Shown here: positions 6,907-13,348 of the stretch, in pieces
How positions within the stretch are numbered: the stretch's first letter is position 1
How the letters are laid out: each line of letters begins with the position of its first letter
Notes under the pieces: model-generated
Told to the model about the DNA's origin: nothing
What the model saw: the letters and a program-made list of their open reading frames with translations, nothing else
Database searches by the model: none
From: JBKPDV01 sp046728075
GTDB lineage: Bacteria; Acidobacteriota; Thermoanaerobaculia; UBA5066; Gp7-AA6
DNA: 13,541 bases
Assembly: GCA_046728075.1 (NCBI GenBank)
Contig: JBKPDV010000210.1
Location: 1-13,541 of the forward strand
Reading direction: 5' to 3'
Position numbers and translations under genes: made by a program

Positions 6907-6924
6907 CTGTACGCTAGCGTACAG
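6907..6924. promoter_or_regulatory. 18-bp perfect palindrome in a divergent promoter region
   Basis: CTGTACGCTAGCGTACAG reads identically on both strands. It lies between the Crp-like gene (TTG 6836) and the divergent plus-strand gene (ATG 6957), centred about 80 bp and 41 bp from the two starts. Its length and symmetry fit a dimeric regulator such as the adjacent Crp/Fnr protein. Which protein binds it is inference. Confidence 0.65.
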
Positions 6925-6956
6925 ACGGAGCCTGCGCGAGGGTCTACGTTTTCGGC

Positions 6957-7517
6957 ATGGTTCCCGAGGCCGGTCCGGCCCTCGACCTCGAGGTCGCAAG
7001 GCGCCTGGGAGGGGCAGCCAAACCCGAGGCCCGTTTTTCGACGGATCCGGCCGCAGCCGATCAACTGATCGCCAGGTTGGAACGCGAGTCCGTGTTCGCG
7101 GAGTGCGAGCAGGCCGATGGCCTCTGGTACTGCGTCCTGACGGCCGATGTGGCGGGTGTGCGCGAGCGCATCGCGACCGGCAGCGGCGAGACGCAGTCGC
7201 TCGCCGTGTGCCGCGCCGTCGCGCATTTGCCTCTGCGCCAGGGCACGGATCCGAGCGAGGGGAGCACTCCGTCTGCCTTTCCGAGAGGGCTCTGTCAGGA
7301 GTGCGGCGCCGCGCTCGAAAAGGGCGTGCGATCCCAAGCGCGTTTCTGCCCCGTCTGCGCGTATCGCCGTGGAAAGGCTGCGCACGCCGCCTTCGAGCGG
7401 ACCCGTCATTCCGGCAGGGGACGGCGGGTCCGGCCGCCGGCAACCGGCCTGGCCGTTTCGTCCGGCGTTCCGTTACTGCAAGCCTATCGGCGGCCCCGAG
7501 ATCACGAAGAGAGTTGA
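6957..7517 (+). CDS. Unknown protein: phage ABA-sandwich-like domain plus zinc ribbon
   Basis: This protein has 186 residues. Residues 9-91 (LDLEVARRLGG, FSTDPAAADQLIARLE, a Trp-Tyr-Cys strand, SGETQSLAVCRAVAHL) recall the small 'phage ABA sandwich' domain, in which a STD.AAA..V...L helix and an A.T.PLA.C.A... end are typical. Cys113, Cys116, Cys131 and Cys134 then form a compact zinc ribbon (CQECG...FCPVC). The last 45 residues are basic and disordered-looking. High third-position GC supports coding. The start ATG at 6957 has only a distant GAGGG. It is divergent from the Crp-like gene across the 18-bp palindrome, and its tail overlaps the end of lon by 16 bp. Function is unknown; nucleic-acid binding is a guess from the zinc ribbon and basic tail. 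The domain match is from memory of the pattern and should be treated as tentative. Confidence 0.6.
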   Translation: MVPEAGPALDLEVARRLGGAAKPEARFSTDPAAADQLIARLERESVFAECEQADGLWYCVLTADVAGVRERIATGSGETQSLAVCRAVAHLPLRQGTDPSEGSTPSAFPRGLCQECGAALEKGVRSQARFCPVCAYRRGKAAHAAFERTRHSGRGRRVRPPATGLAVSSGVPLLQAYRRPRDHEES

Positions 7518-10045
7518 GCGCCGGCCGTTCCCGGCCCCTTCGTTGAAAACAGGAGCCGTCCGTTCTCCAGAGCCGTATCGCGCAGCGTGACGGCGAGGGC
7601 GTGGCCCAGGTCTTCCACCGGATGAACCTCGATCTGCTTGCGGACCTCTTCTGGCAGATCTTCCAAATCTGCCTCGTTGTCTGAAGGAATCACGATCGAG
7701 GTAATGCCCGCCCTCACGGCGCCCAGGATCTTCTCCTTCAGGCCGCCGATCGGAAGCACGCGACCCGAGATCGTGATCTCGCCTGTCATGGCCACGTCGT
7801 TGCGCACGGGCCGCTTCGAGAGCGCCGAGACGAGGGCCGAGGCCATGGCGATTCCAGCGGAGGGCCCGTCCTTCGGGATTGCGCCCGCCGGGACGTGGAC
7901 GTGGACATCGCACTCGAACTCGCGCTCTTCGATCCCAAGCCAACCCGCGTGCGACCGGGCAAAGGTCCATGCCGCCTTGGCCGATTCCTTCATCACATCC
8001 CCGAGCTGGCCCGTCAGGATCAGGTCCCCCTTGCCGCGCATGAGGGAGGATTCGACGAACATGATGTCGCCGCCGGCGGGTGTGTAGTACATGCCGGTTG
8101 CGATTCCGACCTGGTCCTCCCGCGCCATCTTTTCCGCATGCACTCTGGGACGCCCCAGGTGCGCGGGCACGTCCGCGGCTTCAATAGTCACACGATCGAT
8201 CTCGTGCGCCGCGATCCGGCGAGCGACCTTGCGGGCGAGCTTGCCCAGGGCGCGTTCCAGCTGCCGGACTCCCGACTCTCGCGTGTAGCCCGTGATCACT
8301 TTGCGAATGGCGTCGTCGGAGAGCTCCAGTTGGCCGTCGGCGAGCCCGTTCTCGGCGACCTGACGGGGCATCAGGTAGGTGCGCGCGATCCGCAGCTTCT
8401 CCTCTTCGGTGTAGCCCGCGAACTCGACCACCTCCATCCGGTCCAGCAGGGGAGCCGGGATGCTTTGAATGAAGTTGGCCGTCGCGATGAAGAGCACTTC
8501 GGAAAGATCGAAAGGAACTCCCAGGTAGTGGTCGGTGAACGAATCGTTCTGCGCCGGGTCGAGCACCTCGAGCAACGCCGACGCCGGATCCCCCTGATAG
8601 GAGATACCGAGCTTGTCCACTTCGTCCAGGAGAAAGACGGGGTTCTTGGTCCCCGCCTGCTTCATGCCCTGGAGAATGCGCCCGGGCAGAGCACCGATGT
8701 AAGTCCGCCGGTGTCCGCGGATGTCGGCTTCGTCTCGGGCTCCTCCGAGCGAGATGCGCACGTACTTGCGTCCCATCGCACGAGCGATCGACTTGGCGAT
8801 CGAAGTTTTCCCCACGCCGGGCGGGCCGATGAAAAGCAGAATGCGCCCCTTCGCGCGCGCTGATTCACGCGTGTCCTTGCCGACGTCCGTCCTGCCGGGC
8901 ACCGAAGCCGCGCCCGGTGCCGAACCGGGGGAGACTTCTGCTGCCGCATCGGTCTTCTCGGCTTCGGCCTCGGCCTCGCGCCGTCCGCCTGCCGCCTCGT
9001 GGGCTTGCGAAAGCTGCCGCACGGCGAGGAACTCCAAGATGCGGTCCTTGACGTCCTTCAAGCCGTAGTGGTCTTCGTCGAGGATCCGAGCGGCCCTCTG
9101 GACGTCCAGATCTTCTACGCTGCGGGCATTCCAGGGAAGCTCCGCGAACGTTTCGAGATAGGTCCGGATGACCTGAGACTCCATCGACTCGCGCCCGATG
9201 CGCGAGAGGCGTCCCCATTCCCGATCGACCTCGCGTCGCGCCTCCTCGGGCAGATCCAGGGCGTCGAGCTTGGACTTCAGATCCTTCAGAGAATCGTCCT
9301 CGGAGCCCTCGCCTTCGCCGAGCTCTTTCTGGATAGCCTTCATCTGCTCGCGCAGATACATCTCGCGCTGGCGCCCGCCGAGCTCTTCCTTGACCTTGGA
9401 CTGGATGTCTTCCTGCGCCGAGAGGACATCGATCTGCCGCTGCACGTGGAGAAGGACGCGGCGCAGCCGATCCTCGACAGAAAGTGTTTCGAGGAGCGCC
9501 TGGCGCTGCTCCGCGGAAATGTCGATGTAACCGGCGACAACATCGGCCAGCCGGCCGGGCTCATCGATCTCGGCCAGGATCTGTTCGATCGTTTCGTCGG
9601 GCAGACCCAGCTTCTTGCCGAGCTCCGCCGCACGCTCGCGCGCTTCGCGGTGCAGGGCCATGAAGGCTGGGTCCCTCGGATCGAGCGGAGTCATCTCTCT
9701 GGCGGGCTGGACCGTCGCTTCGAGATAGCCGTCCTTGGAGAGGTACCGTGCCGCGATTCCGCGCTCCACGCCCTCGAGAATCAGGCGCACTCCCCCCAGG
9801 CCCTGCTGCACCGAGCCGATCTTGGCGATGGTTCCGATGGTGTAGAGCAGCAGAGGGGTGACATTCTCGGCGTCCTCCCTCTGCGCGACGGCGAAGACCC
9901 GCCGTTCCCCGTCGTTCCCGTTTTTCAGCGCGGCCTGAATGGCGCGAAGGGTCGCGGGGCGTCCGGCGGCGATGGGAAAACTCACTCCCGGCAACAGAAC
10001 CGTGTTGCGCATCGGGACGACCGGGAGGATCAAAGTCTCAGACAT
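7502..10045 (-). CDS. lon: ATP-dependent Lon protease
   Basis: At 847 residues this is a full-length LonA. It has an N-terminal substrate-binding domain (about 1-205, LPVVPMRNTVLLPGVSFPI), a coiled-coil linker (EMYLREQMKAIQKELGEGEG), an AAA+ module with Walker A GPPGVGKT (407-414) and Walker B VFLLDEVDK, sensor and arginine-finger regions, and a C-terminal protease domain with the Ser-Lys dyad: Ser729 in KDGPSAGIAMA and Lys772 in GGLKEKILGA, 43 residues apart as in E. coli. Lon degrades damaged and regulatory proteins in the cytoplasm. Oddly, about 50 residues rich in Ala, Glu and Gly (350-400) precede Walker A, so that motif lies about 50 residues later than in E. coli Lon. ATG 10045 has AGAGGTG 7 nt upstream; the open frame beyond it is non-coding. 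Confidence 0.97.
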   Translation of the reverse strand: MSETLILPVVPMRNTVLLPGVSFPIAAGRPATLRAIQAALKNGNDGERRVFAVAQREDAENVTPLLLYTIGTIAKIGSVQQGLGGVRLILEGVERGIAARYLSKDGYLEATVQPAREMTPLDPRDPAFMALHREARERAAELGKKLGLPDETIEQILAEIDEPGRLADVVAGYIDISAEQRQALLETLSVEDRLRRVLLHVQRQIDVLSAQEDIQSKVKEELGGRQREMYLREQMKAIQKELGEGEGSEDDSLKDLKSKLDALDLPEEARREVDREWGRLSRIGRESMESQVIRTYLETFAELPWNARSVEDLDVQRAARILDEDHYGLKDVKDRILEFLAVRQLSQAHEAAGGRREAEAEAEKTDAAAEVSPGSAPGAASVPGRTDVGKDTRESARAKGRILLFIGPPGVGKTSIAKSIARAMGRKYVRISLGGARDEADIRGHRRTYIGALPGRILQGMKQAGTKNPVFLLDEVDKLGISYQGDPASALLEVLDPAQNDSFTDHYLGVPFDLSEVLFIATANFIQSIPAPLLDRMEVVEFAGYTEEEKLRIARTYLMPRQVAENGLADGQLELSDDAIRKVITGYTRESGVRQLERALGKLARKVARRIAAHEIDRVTIEAADVPAHLGRPRVHAEKMAREDQVGIATGMYYTPAGGDIMFVESSLMRGKGDLILTGQLGDVMKESAKAAWTFARSHAGWLGIEEREFECDVHVHVPAGAIPKDGPSAGIAMASALVSALSKRPVRNDVAMTGEITISGRVLPIGGLKEKILGAVRAGITSIVIPSDNEADLEDLPEEVRKQIEVHPVEDLGHALAVTLRDTALENGRLLFSTKGPGTAGAQLSS

Positions 10046-10082
10046 TTTCAGCACCTCTTTGAGGAGAACCTTGTTCGCCTCT

Positions 10083-10103
10083 GCTCCAGAACAGCTCCAG
10101 AAC
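10083..10103. repeat. 11-bp tandem direct repeat upstream of lon
   Basis: GCTCCAGAACA (10083-10093) is followed directly by GCTCCAGAAC (10094-10103), then T in place of A. The pair lies in the lon leader or promoter. An 11-bp period is one helical turn, so it could be a regulator site, or simply slippage. Confidence 0.7.
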
Positions 10104-10371
10104 TTCCACCCTTCCACGCGAACTACGGGCCCACGGGCCGCGTCGATTCGGATTGGCCCAAAGGCTCGTGATTCGCCTTCTCGGAGGATTCCGGATAGGG
10201 AAGGGTCCTGATTCGAAGCCTCACCAGAAATAACAAAAGCGTATTCCCGCAACTTCCTGCAAAGCCCCGGCGTGGCGCCGCGAGGCGATCCATTGGGGTC
10301 CAAGCTCGCGAGCCGTCGAACGGGTCGCACGACGCTCTCGGACCGGCATCTGGCTTGCAGCTTCCGACCTG

Positions 10372-10392
10372 GAGCGCACCCTTTTTGCGCTC
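10372..10392. repeat. 7-bp inverted repeat before the plus-strand operon
   Basis: GAGCGCA (10372-10378) and TGCGCTC (10386-10392) are perfect inverted arms around CCCTTTT. Directly after them comes GACAAATTGTC (10393-10403), a second short palindrome, and then AGAGGAGG. It could be a hairpin in the mRNA leader or a pair of protein sites overlapping the promoter. Confidence 0.5.
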
Positions 10393-10417
10393 GACAAATT
10401 GTCCAGAGGAGGCTCCC

Positions 10418-10981
10418 ATGGATCAGAGAACAATCGTTTTGATCGGCGCGATCGTGGTCGTTCTCGCCATCGCCGCGGTGGCCTGGATTTGGTTGCGCCG
10501 TCGCCGCACGGATCTCTTGCGCCGGCGCTTCGGGCCGGAATATCAACGCGCGGTCGAGACGACCGGAGACGTTCGGAAGGCGGAAGCGGATCTGGAGGCA
10601 CGTCAGAGACGCGTAGCGAAGTTTCCGATCCGGCCTCTCTCAGCCGCCGACCAGGCCCGGTATCAGGAGAGCTGGCGCCAAATCCAGACTCGCTTTGTCG
10701 ATGACCCGAAGGGGGCGGTCGCGGAAGCCGACCGCGTGGTGAAGGACGTCCTTCAGGCCCGGGGTTATCCGATGTCGGACTTCGACCAGCGTGTGGCGGA
10801 CATTTCCGTGGATCATCCGGCTGTCGTCTCCAACTATCGTGCGGCCCGCGAAATCGCGCGGCGCAGCGCCTCGGGTGAGGCCACGACGGAAGAGCTTCGC
10901 CAATCCCTCGTTTATTACCGCGGCCTGTTCGAAGACTTGCTGGAGAGTCCCGAGACGGTTCGAAAGGAGGCCAGAGGATGA
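10418..10981 (+). CDS. Single-pass membrane protein of unknown function
   Basis: This 187-residue protein has one N-terminal transmembrane helix (about 6-26, TIVLIGAIVVVLAIAAVAWI) followed by Arg-rich RRRRTDLLRRRFG, which by the positive-inside rule places the rest in the cytoplasm. The soluble part is helical and charged. It contains RYQESWRQIQTRFVDDPKGAVAEADRVVKDVL, then a VDHPAVVSNYRAAREIA stretch, then TTEELRQSLVYYRGLFEDLLES. I recognise a conserved small family without a known role. The start is secure: AGAGGAGG stands 5 nt before ATG 10418. It overlaps the next gene by 4 bp (ATGA), and that gene carries a copy of the same domain, so the two probably work together. Phosphorylation, binding partner and localisation beyond the membrane are unknown. 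Confidence 0.85.
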   Translation: MDQRTIVLIGAIVVVLAIAAVAWIWLRRRRTDLLRRRFGPEYQRAVETTGDVRKAEADLEARQRRVAKFPIRPLSAADQARYQESWRQIQTRFVDDPKGAVAEADRVVKDVLQARGYPMSDFDQRVADISVDHPAVVSNYRAAREIARRSASGEATTEELRQSLVYYRGLFEDLLESPETVRKEARG

Positions 10982-11397
10982 ACGACGTCGTAAAAGAGAG
11001 AAACCTGACGACGGCCGAGATCGCAGAAGCCGGACGATCCGGTGCACCAATCGAGAACCGACCGCAGCGACCGTCGGCGACGCAATCGTACGAGGAGCCC
11101 GCGCGGCCTGCCGCGGCGCCCGAGAGTCGCATTCAACTCTTCTCGGGGGATGAGGCGCAGACGTTTCGAAGCGAGTGGACGGAGATCCAGGCGAGTTTCG
11201 TGGATGAGCCTCGCGGCTCGGTCGAGAAGGCGGACGGGCTCGTGGCCCGGGTCGTCCAGCGGCTGGCGGAAGTCTTCGCCGACGAACGCGCCAAGCTGGA
11301 AAAAGAGTGGGCCCGTGGAGCGGACGTGTCGACCGAGGATCTCCGCCAGGCGCTCCAGCGCTATCGCTCTTTCTTCGATCGATTGCTCTCGGTCTGA
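10978..11397 (+). CDS. Soluble paralogue of the preceding membrane protein's domain
   Basis: This protein has 139 residues and no membrane segment. Residues 1-55 are polar and likely disordered (Pro, Ala and Glu rich). From residue 58 it aligns by eye with the upstream protein: TFRSEWTEIQASFVDEPRGSVEKADGLVARVVQRL matches RYQESWRQIQTRFVDDPKGAVAEADRVVKDVL, and STEDLRQALQRYRSFFDRLL matches TTEELRQSLVYYRGLFEDLL. The membrane copy has an additional VDHP segment between these blocks, replaced here by an ADERAKLEKEWARGAD helix. The start overlaps the upstream stop (ATGA), with GGAGG inside the upstream gene, so the pair is translationally coupled. The function is not known; a membrane-tethered and soluble pair suggests hetero-oligomer formation. 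Confidence 0.85.
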   Translation: MNDVVKERNLTTAEIAEAGRSGAPIENRPQRPSATQSYEEPARPAAAPESRIQLFSGDEAQTFRSEWTEIQASFVDEPRGSVEKADGLVARVVQRLAEVFADERAKLEKEWARGADVSTEDLRQALQRYRSFFDRLLSV

Positions 11398-11437
11398 CGG
11401 TCTGAGGGTTTGCGGCGAGCCGCCACCGGCCGGATCG

Positions 11438-11824
11438 TCAGGGAATGAGTTGGCGGATGAGGAAGAGAAGCTCTTCCGGGACGAAGGGCTTCTTGACGCA
11501 GTTCTCGGCTGGAACGCGTAACACCGTGGCTTCCCGGCGATCGGCGATGGCGGAGAGGACGATTCGCGGAATCCGGGACAGCTTCGCGTCCTGAGAGACT
11601 TCCTCCGAGAAGTCCCATCCGCTCACCAGCGGCAGCATCAGGTCGAAAAGAATGAGGTCGGGCGGATCGGAGTGCCGCAGGATCAGCAGCGCGTCGGCTC
11701 CGTTGCCGGCGGGGATGACGCGGTATCCGGCCTCTTCCAGAAGCCTCTGGATCTCGCTGCGCAGATCGAAGTCGTCCTCGACGAGAAGAATCGTTCTCTG
11801 TGCCACAACTCCCGGATCCTGCAC
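11438..11824 (-). CDS. Stand-alone response-regulator receiver protein
   Basis: These 128 residues make a single receiver (REC) domain and nothing else. Counting from 11824: the acidic pair Asp17-Asp18 in ILLVEDD, the phosphate-accepting Asp61 in LILFDLMLP, Ser91 in IVLSA at the Thr/Ser switch position, and Lys111 in CVKKPF. All active-site residues are present, so it should be phosphorylated by a histidine kinase or act in a relay; no kinase is in the window. With no output domain it must act by protein contact. The start is GTG 11824 or GTG 11806 (MAQRTILLVEDD, the more usual REC beginning); neither has a good Shine-Dalgarno. It lies 32 bp after the thioesterase gene on the same strand and converges with the plus-strand pair. 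Confidence 0.9.
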   Translation of the reverse strand: MQDPGVVAQRTILLVEDDFDLRSEIQRLLEEAGYRVIPAGNGADALLILRHSDPPDLILFDLMLPLVSGWDFSEEVSQDAKLSRIPRIVLSAIADRREATVLRVPAENCVKKPFVPEELLFLIRQLIP

Positions 11825-11856
11825 GCTTCGCGCCGAATTTCCCGCTCGAGGTCGCC

Positions 11857-12285
11857 TTACGCTTGGCGAGCGGTCTCCTGGAAGCGCCCGATCTTCTCGC
11901 GAATCGCCTCCGGGACGGAGACGGGCACGAAGTCCCGCTGGCGTACGCAGACGAGGATGTACTTGCCGCTAGCCACGAGCTCGGGATCGTCTCGGCGCCG
12001 GACCTCGAAGTCCAGGTGAAGCGACCGGTTTCCGATCCGGCTGGAATACGCCTCGACGGCCAGCAGCTCGTCCAGCTTGACGGGGCGATAGAACTGACAC
12101 TCGACCCGGACTCGGGGCAGCCAGATCCCGAGCGTCTCGAAGAGGAAGCGGTAATTCAGGCCCGCTTCCCGCAGCATCTCCGCTTCGGCCAGGGCAAAGA
12201 AACGCAAATAAGCCTGGTAGTTGATGATCCCGGCCGCGTCGATGTCCTCCCAGCGAACGTATTCCTCGATCCGATAACGGGCCAC
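11857..12285 (-). CDS. YbgC/4HBT-family acyl-CoA thioesterase (hotdog fold)
   Basis: This protein has 142 residues, the usual single-hotdog length. The N-terminal block YVRWEDIDAAGIINYQAYLRFF carries the catalytic-type Asp16 (D-x2-G-x3-Y/N-x-xY) of the 4-hydroxybenzoyl-CoA thioesterase/YbgC group. Downstream come VRVECQFYRPVKLDELLAVE and a SLHLDFEVRRRDDPELVASGKYILVCV strand pattern, all typical. Such enzymes hydrolyse short or aromatic acyl-CoA thioesters in the cytoplasm; the substrate is not predictable. The start is GTG 12285, with GGAGG 5 nt upstream. The longer open frame to 12663 runs into the divergent gene and is not real. It is probably co-transcribed with the receiver gene and shares a promoter region with the unknown gene at 12316. 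Confidence 0.9.
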   Translation of the reverse strand: MARYRIEEYVRWEDIDAAGIINYQAYLRFFALAEAEMLREAGLNYRFLFETLGIWLPRVRVECQFYRPVKLDELLAVEAYSSRIGNRSLHLDFEVRRRDDPELVASGKYILVCVRQRDFVPVSVPEAIREKIGRFQETARQA

Positions 12286-12315
12286 GAGGTCCTCCTCTCG
12301 CCCGGCGGAGCCGGG

Positions 12316-12795
12316 ATGGGCATTATCCGCGGGGCGGCAGACGGCCGCCGATGGTATATTGTTATCTTGGTAACAAAGACCTGGTCGCGTGAGAGCCGCG
12401 AAGTCGATCGCCGGTTCCTCCACGCGTTCGAAACGGGCGCGCTGGCGGAGGAAGACTTTCGCCATCGTGACCACATCCGGGCCGCCTGGCTTCTCCTGCA
12501 CGAGGGGCCTCCGGCCGCGGCGCTGCAGCGTTTCTCCGAGGCCTTGAAACGGTTCGCGGCAGCACACGGCAAATCGGGCCTCTACCACGAGACAATCACC
12601 TGGGCGTACCTGCTTCTCATCAACGAGCGCATGGAACGGGGAGGCCGGCAGCGGAGCTGGCAAGATTTCTCATCGGCAAACGCAGACCTCCTGGCCTGGC
12701 GTCCGTCGATCCTGGCTGAGTACTACCAGCCAGAGACCCTGAGTTCGGACCTCGCCCGGCGTGTCTTTCTGCTGCCGGACCGGCTGAAAGACTGA
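12316..12795 (+). CDS. Conserved protein of unknown function (HxxHIRxAW / YHETIT type)
   Basis: Motifs are FLHAFETGALAEEDFRHRDHIRAAWLLLHEG, then a helix ending AAHGKSGLYHETITWAYLLLINERM, then WRPSILAEYYQPETLSSDLARRVFLLPDRL. I recognise these as a widespread single-domain bacterial family with no established function; the two conserved His regions and Tyr-His-Glu-Thr hint at a metal or small-molecule site. The start is uncertain. ATG 12316 has GGAG 5 nt upstream, but codons 12346-12375 are AT-rich and hold a palindrome and a TATATT -10-like box. A TTG at 12367 would give the usual family N-terminus (142 residues) as a leaderless mRNA. It is divergent from the thioesterase gene, and a long-loop inverted repeat follows its stop. 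Confidence 0.7.
   Translation: MGIIRGAADGRRWYIVILVTKTWSRESREVDRRFLHAFETGALAEEDFRHRDHIRAAWLLLHEGPPAAALQRFSEALKRFAAAHGKSGLYHETITWAYLLLINERMERGGRQRSWQDFSSANADLLAWRPSILAEYYQPETLSSDLARRVFLLPDRLKD
12355..12376. promoter_or_regulatory. TATATT box and 18-bp imperfect palindrome between divergent genes
   Basis: TTGTTATC (12359-12366) and GGTAACAA (12369-12376) are inverted with one mismatch, with a TT centre. An extended -10-like TGGTATATT (12352-12360) overlaps the left arm on the plus strand, and AT-rich DNA here contrasts with its surroundings. It lies about 80 bp from the thioesterase start. The shape suits a MarR- or HxlR-like dimer; no such gene is adjacent. Confidence 0.45.
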
Positions 12796-12807
12796 GCACG
12801 CAACTGT

Positions 12808-12850
12808 CCGAAGAACAGCGGGATAGGGACCGGTCGGCGTCCTTCTTCGG
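12808..12850. terminator. Inverted repeat downstream of the unknown gene
   Basis: CCGAAGAA (12808-12815) pairs with TTCTTCGG (12843-12850). Inside, GGAC (12827-12830) pairs with GTCC (12839-12842), which directly adjoins the right arm, leaving an 11-nt bulge on the left. It begins 13 nt after the stop at 12795. Only a short TTTT (12867-12870) follows, so it is a weak or Rho-assisted terminator at best. Confidence 0.4.
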
Positions 12851-12982
12851 CTGGAGCCGTGACGGGTTTTGTCACCGGATCGTCCGCCTTCCCGCTACTA
12901 TATCTATTGTCTTCAAAGGTTTCGGACCAAAAATTTCCTTGGCGTCGGGTTTGCGAAAAGGACCGGTGCTAAGGAGAACCAT

Positions 12983-13327
12983 TTGGAAGAGGTGATCAGA
13001 GAAAGGGCGGCCGCTCTCCCGACGGATGAGACTTACACGGTCGCCATGGAGAAGGGATCGCTCCAGGCCGAGAAATTCTCGGAGAACATCAAGTATTCCG
13101 TTTCCCTCTCTGGCCCCGTCGAAGAGCGGTGGTGCCGGGCCTTTCACGTCGCGCAACTGGACTCGACCGACTTCTTTCTCTATCGCCTCGAGCCCACCTA
13201 CAGGATCGTCACCTTCCAGGTCCCCTCCGACGTTAGCCCGGCGCGCGTGACTCGATTGATCGAGCGTCTCGAGCGGCTGGTCGAGGACGTCAACCGCAGC
13301 GCGTCGCTCTGGGGAGCGGCCGACTAA
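12983..13327 (+). CDS. Small protein of unknown function
   Basis: From TTG 12983 this gives 114 residues. AAGGAG (12971-12976) stands 6 nt upstream, and third-position GC rises sharply from this codon. The same frame is open to a TTG at 12869, but that extension is AT-rich with coding-unlike codons, so I prefer the shorter form. The protein has a helical start (EEVIRERAAALPTDETYTV), a central strand-rich part (SENIKYSVSLSGPVEERWCRAFHVAQ, STDFFLYRLEPTYRIVTFQVP), and a C-terminal amphipathic helix (RVTRLIERLERLVEDVNRSASLW). There is no signal peptide, membrane segment or zinc motif. I do not recognise the family. It appears to be a single-gene unit. Confidence 0.6.
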   Translation: MEEVIRERAAALPTDETYTVAMEKGSLQAEKFSENIKYSVSLSGPVEERWCRAFHVAQLDSTDFFLYRLEPTYRIVTFQVPSDVSPARVTRLIERLERLVEDVNRSASLWGAAD

Positions 13328-13348
13328 GCACGTCGCTTCCGCTTACTC

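Larger units (their letters stand above)
10046..10417. other. 372-bp divergent intergenic region upstream of lon and the membrane-protein operon
   Basis: No convincing gene lies here; open frames that cross it are extensions of flanking frames. It holds an 11-bp tandem repeat 38-58 bp upstream of the lon start, an AT-rich patch near 10220-10245 that could be a promoter, a 7-bp inverted repeat (10372-10392) and the short palindrome GACAAATTGTC (10393-10403) just before the Shine-Dalgarno of the plus-strand gene. I cannot point to a confident -35/-10 pair or heat-shock promoter. Confidence 0.6.

Noticed and set aside
6837..7409. Long N-terminal extension of the Crp-like protein
   Set aside because: It is antisense to the 6957-7517 gene, crosses the 18-bp palindrome, and would add about 190 residues unknown in the family.
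8999..10171. 390-codon plus-strand frame opposite lon
   Set aside because: It mirrors the Lon N-terminal domain; Leu/Asp-rich antisense with no recognisable domain.
10140..10260. Heat-shock (sigma-32-like) promoter for lon
   Set aside because: A minus-strand CTTCGAA and CCCTAT pair exists, but the spacing of 11 is too short and both boxes are imperfect.
10046..10546. N-terminal extension of Lon
   Set aside because: Lon homology begins at MSETLILPVVP with a good Shine-Dalgarno. The extension overlaps the divergent membrane-protein gene.
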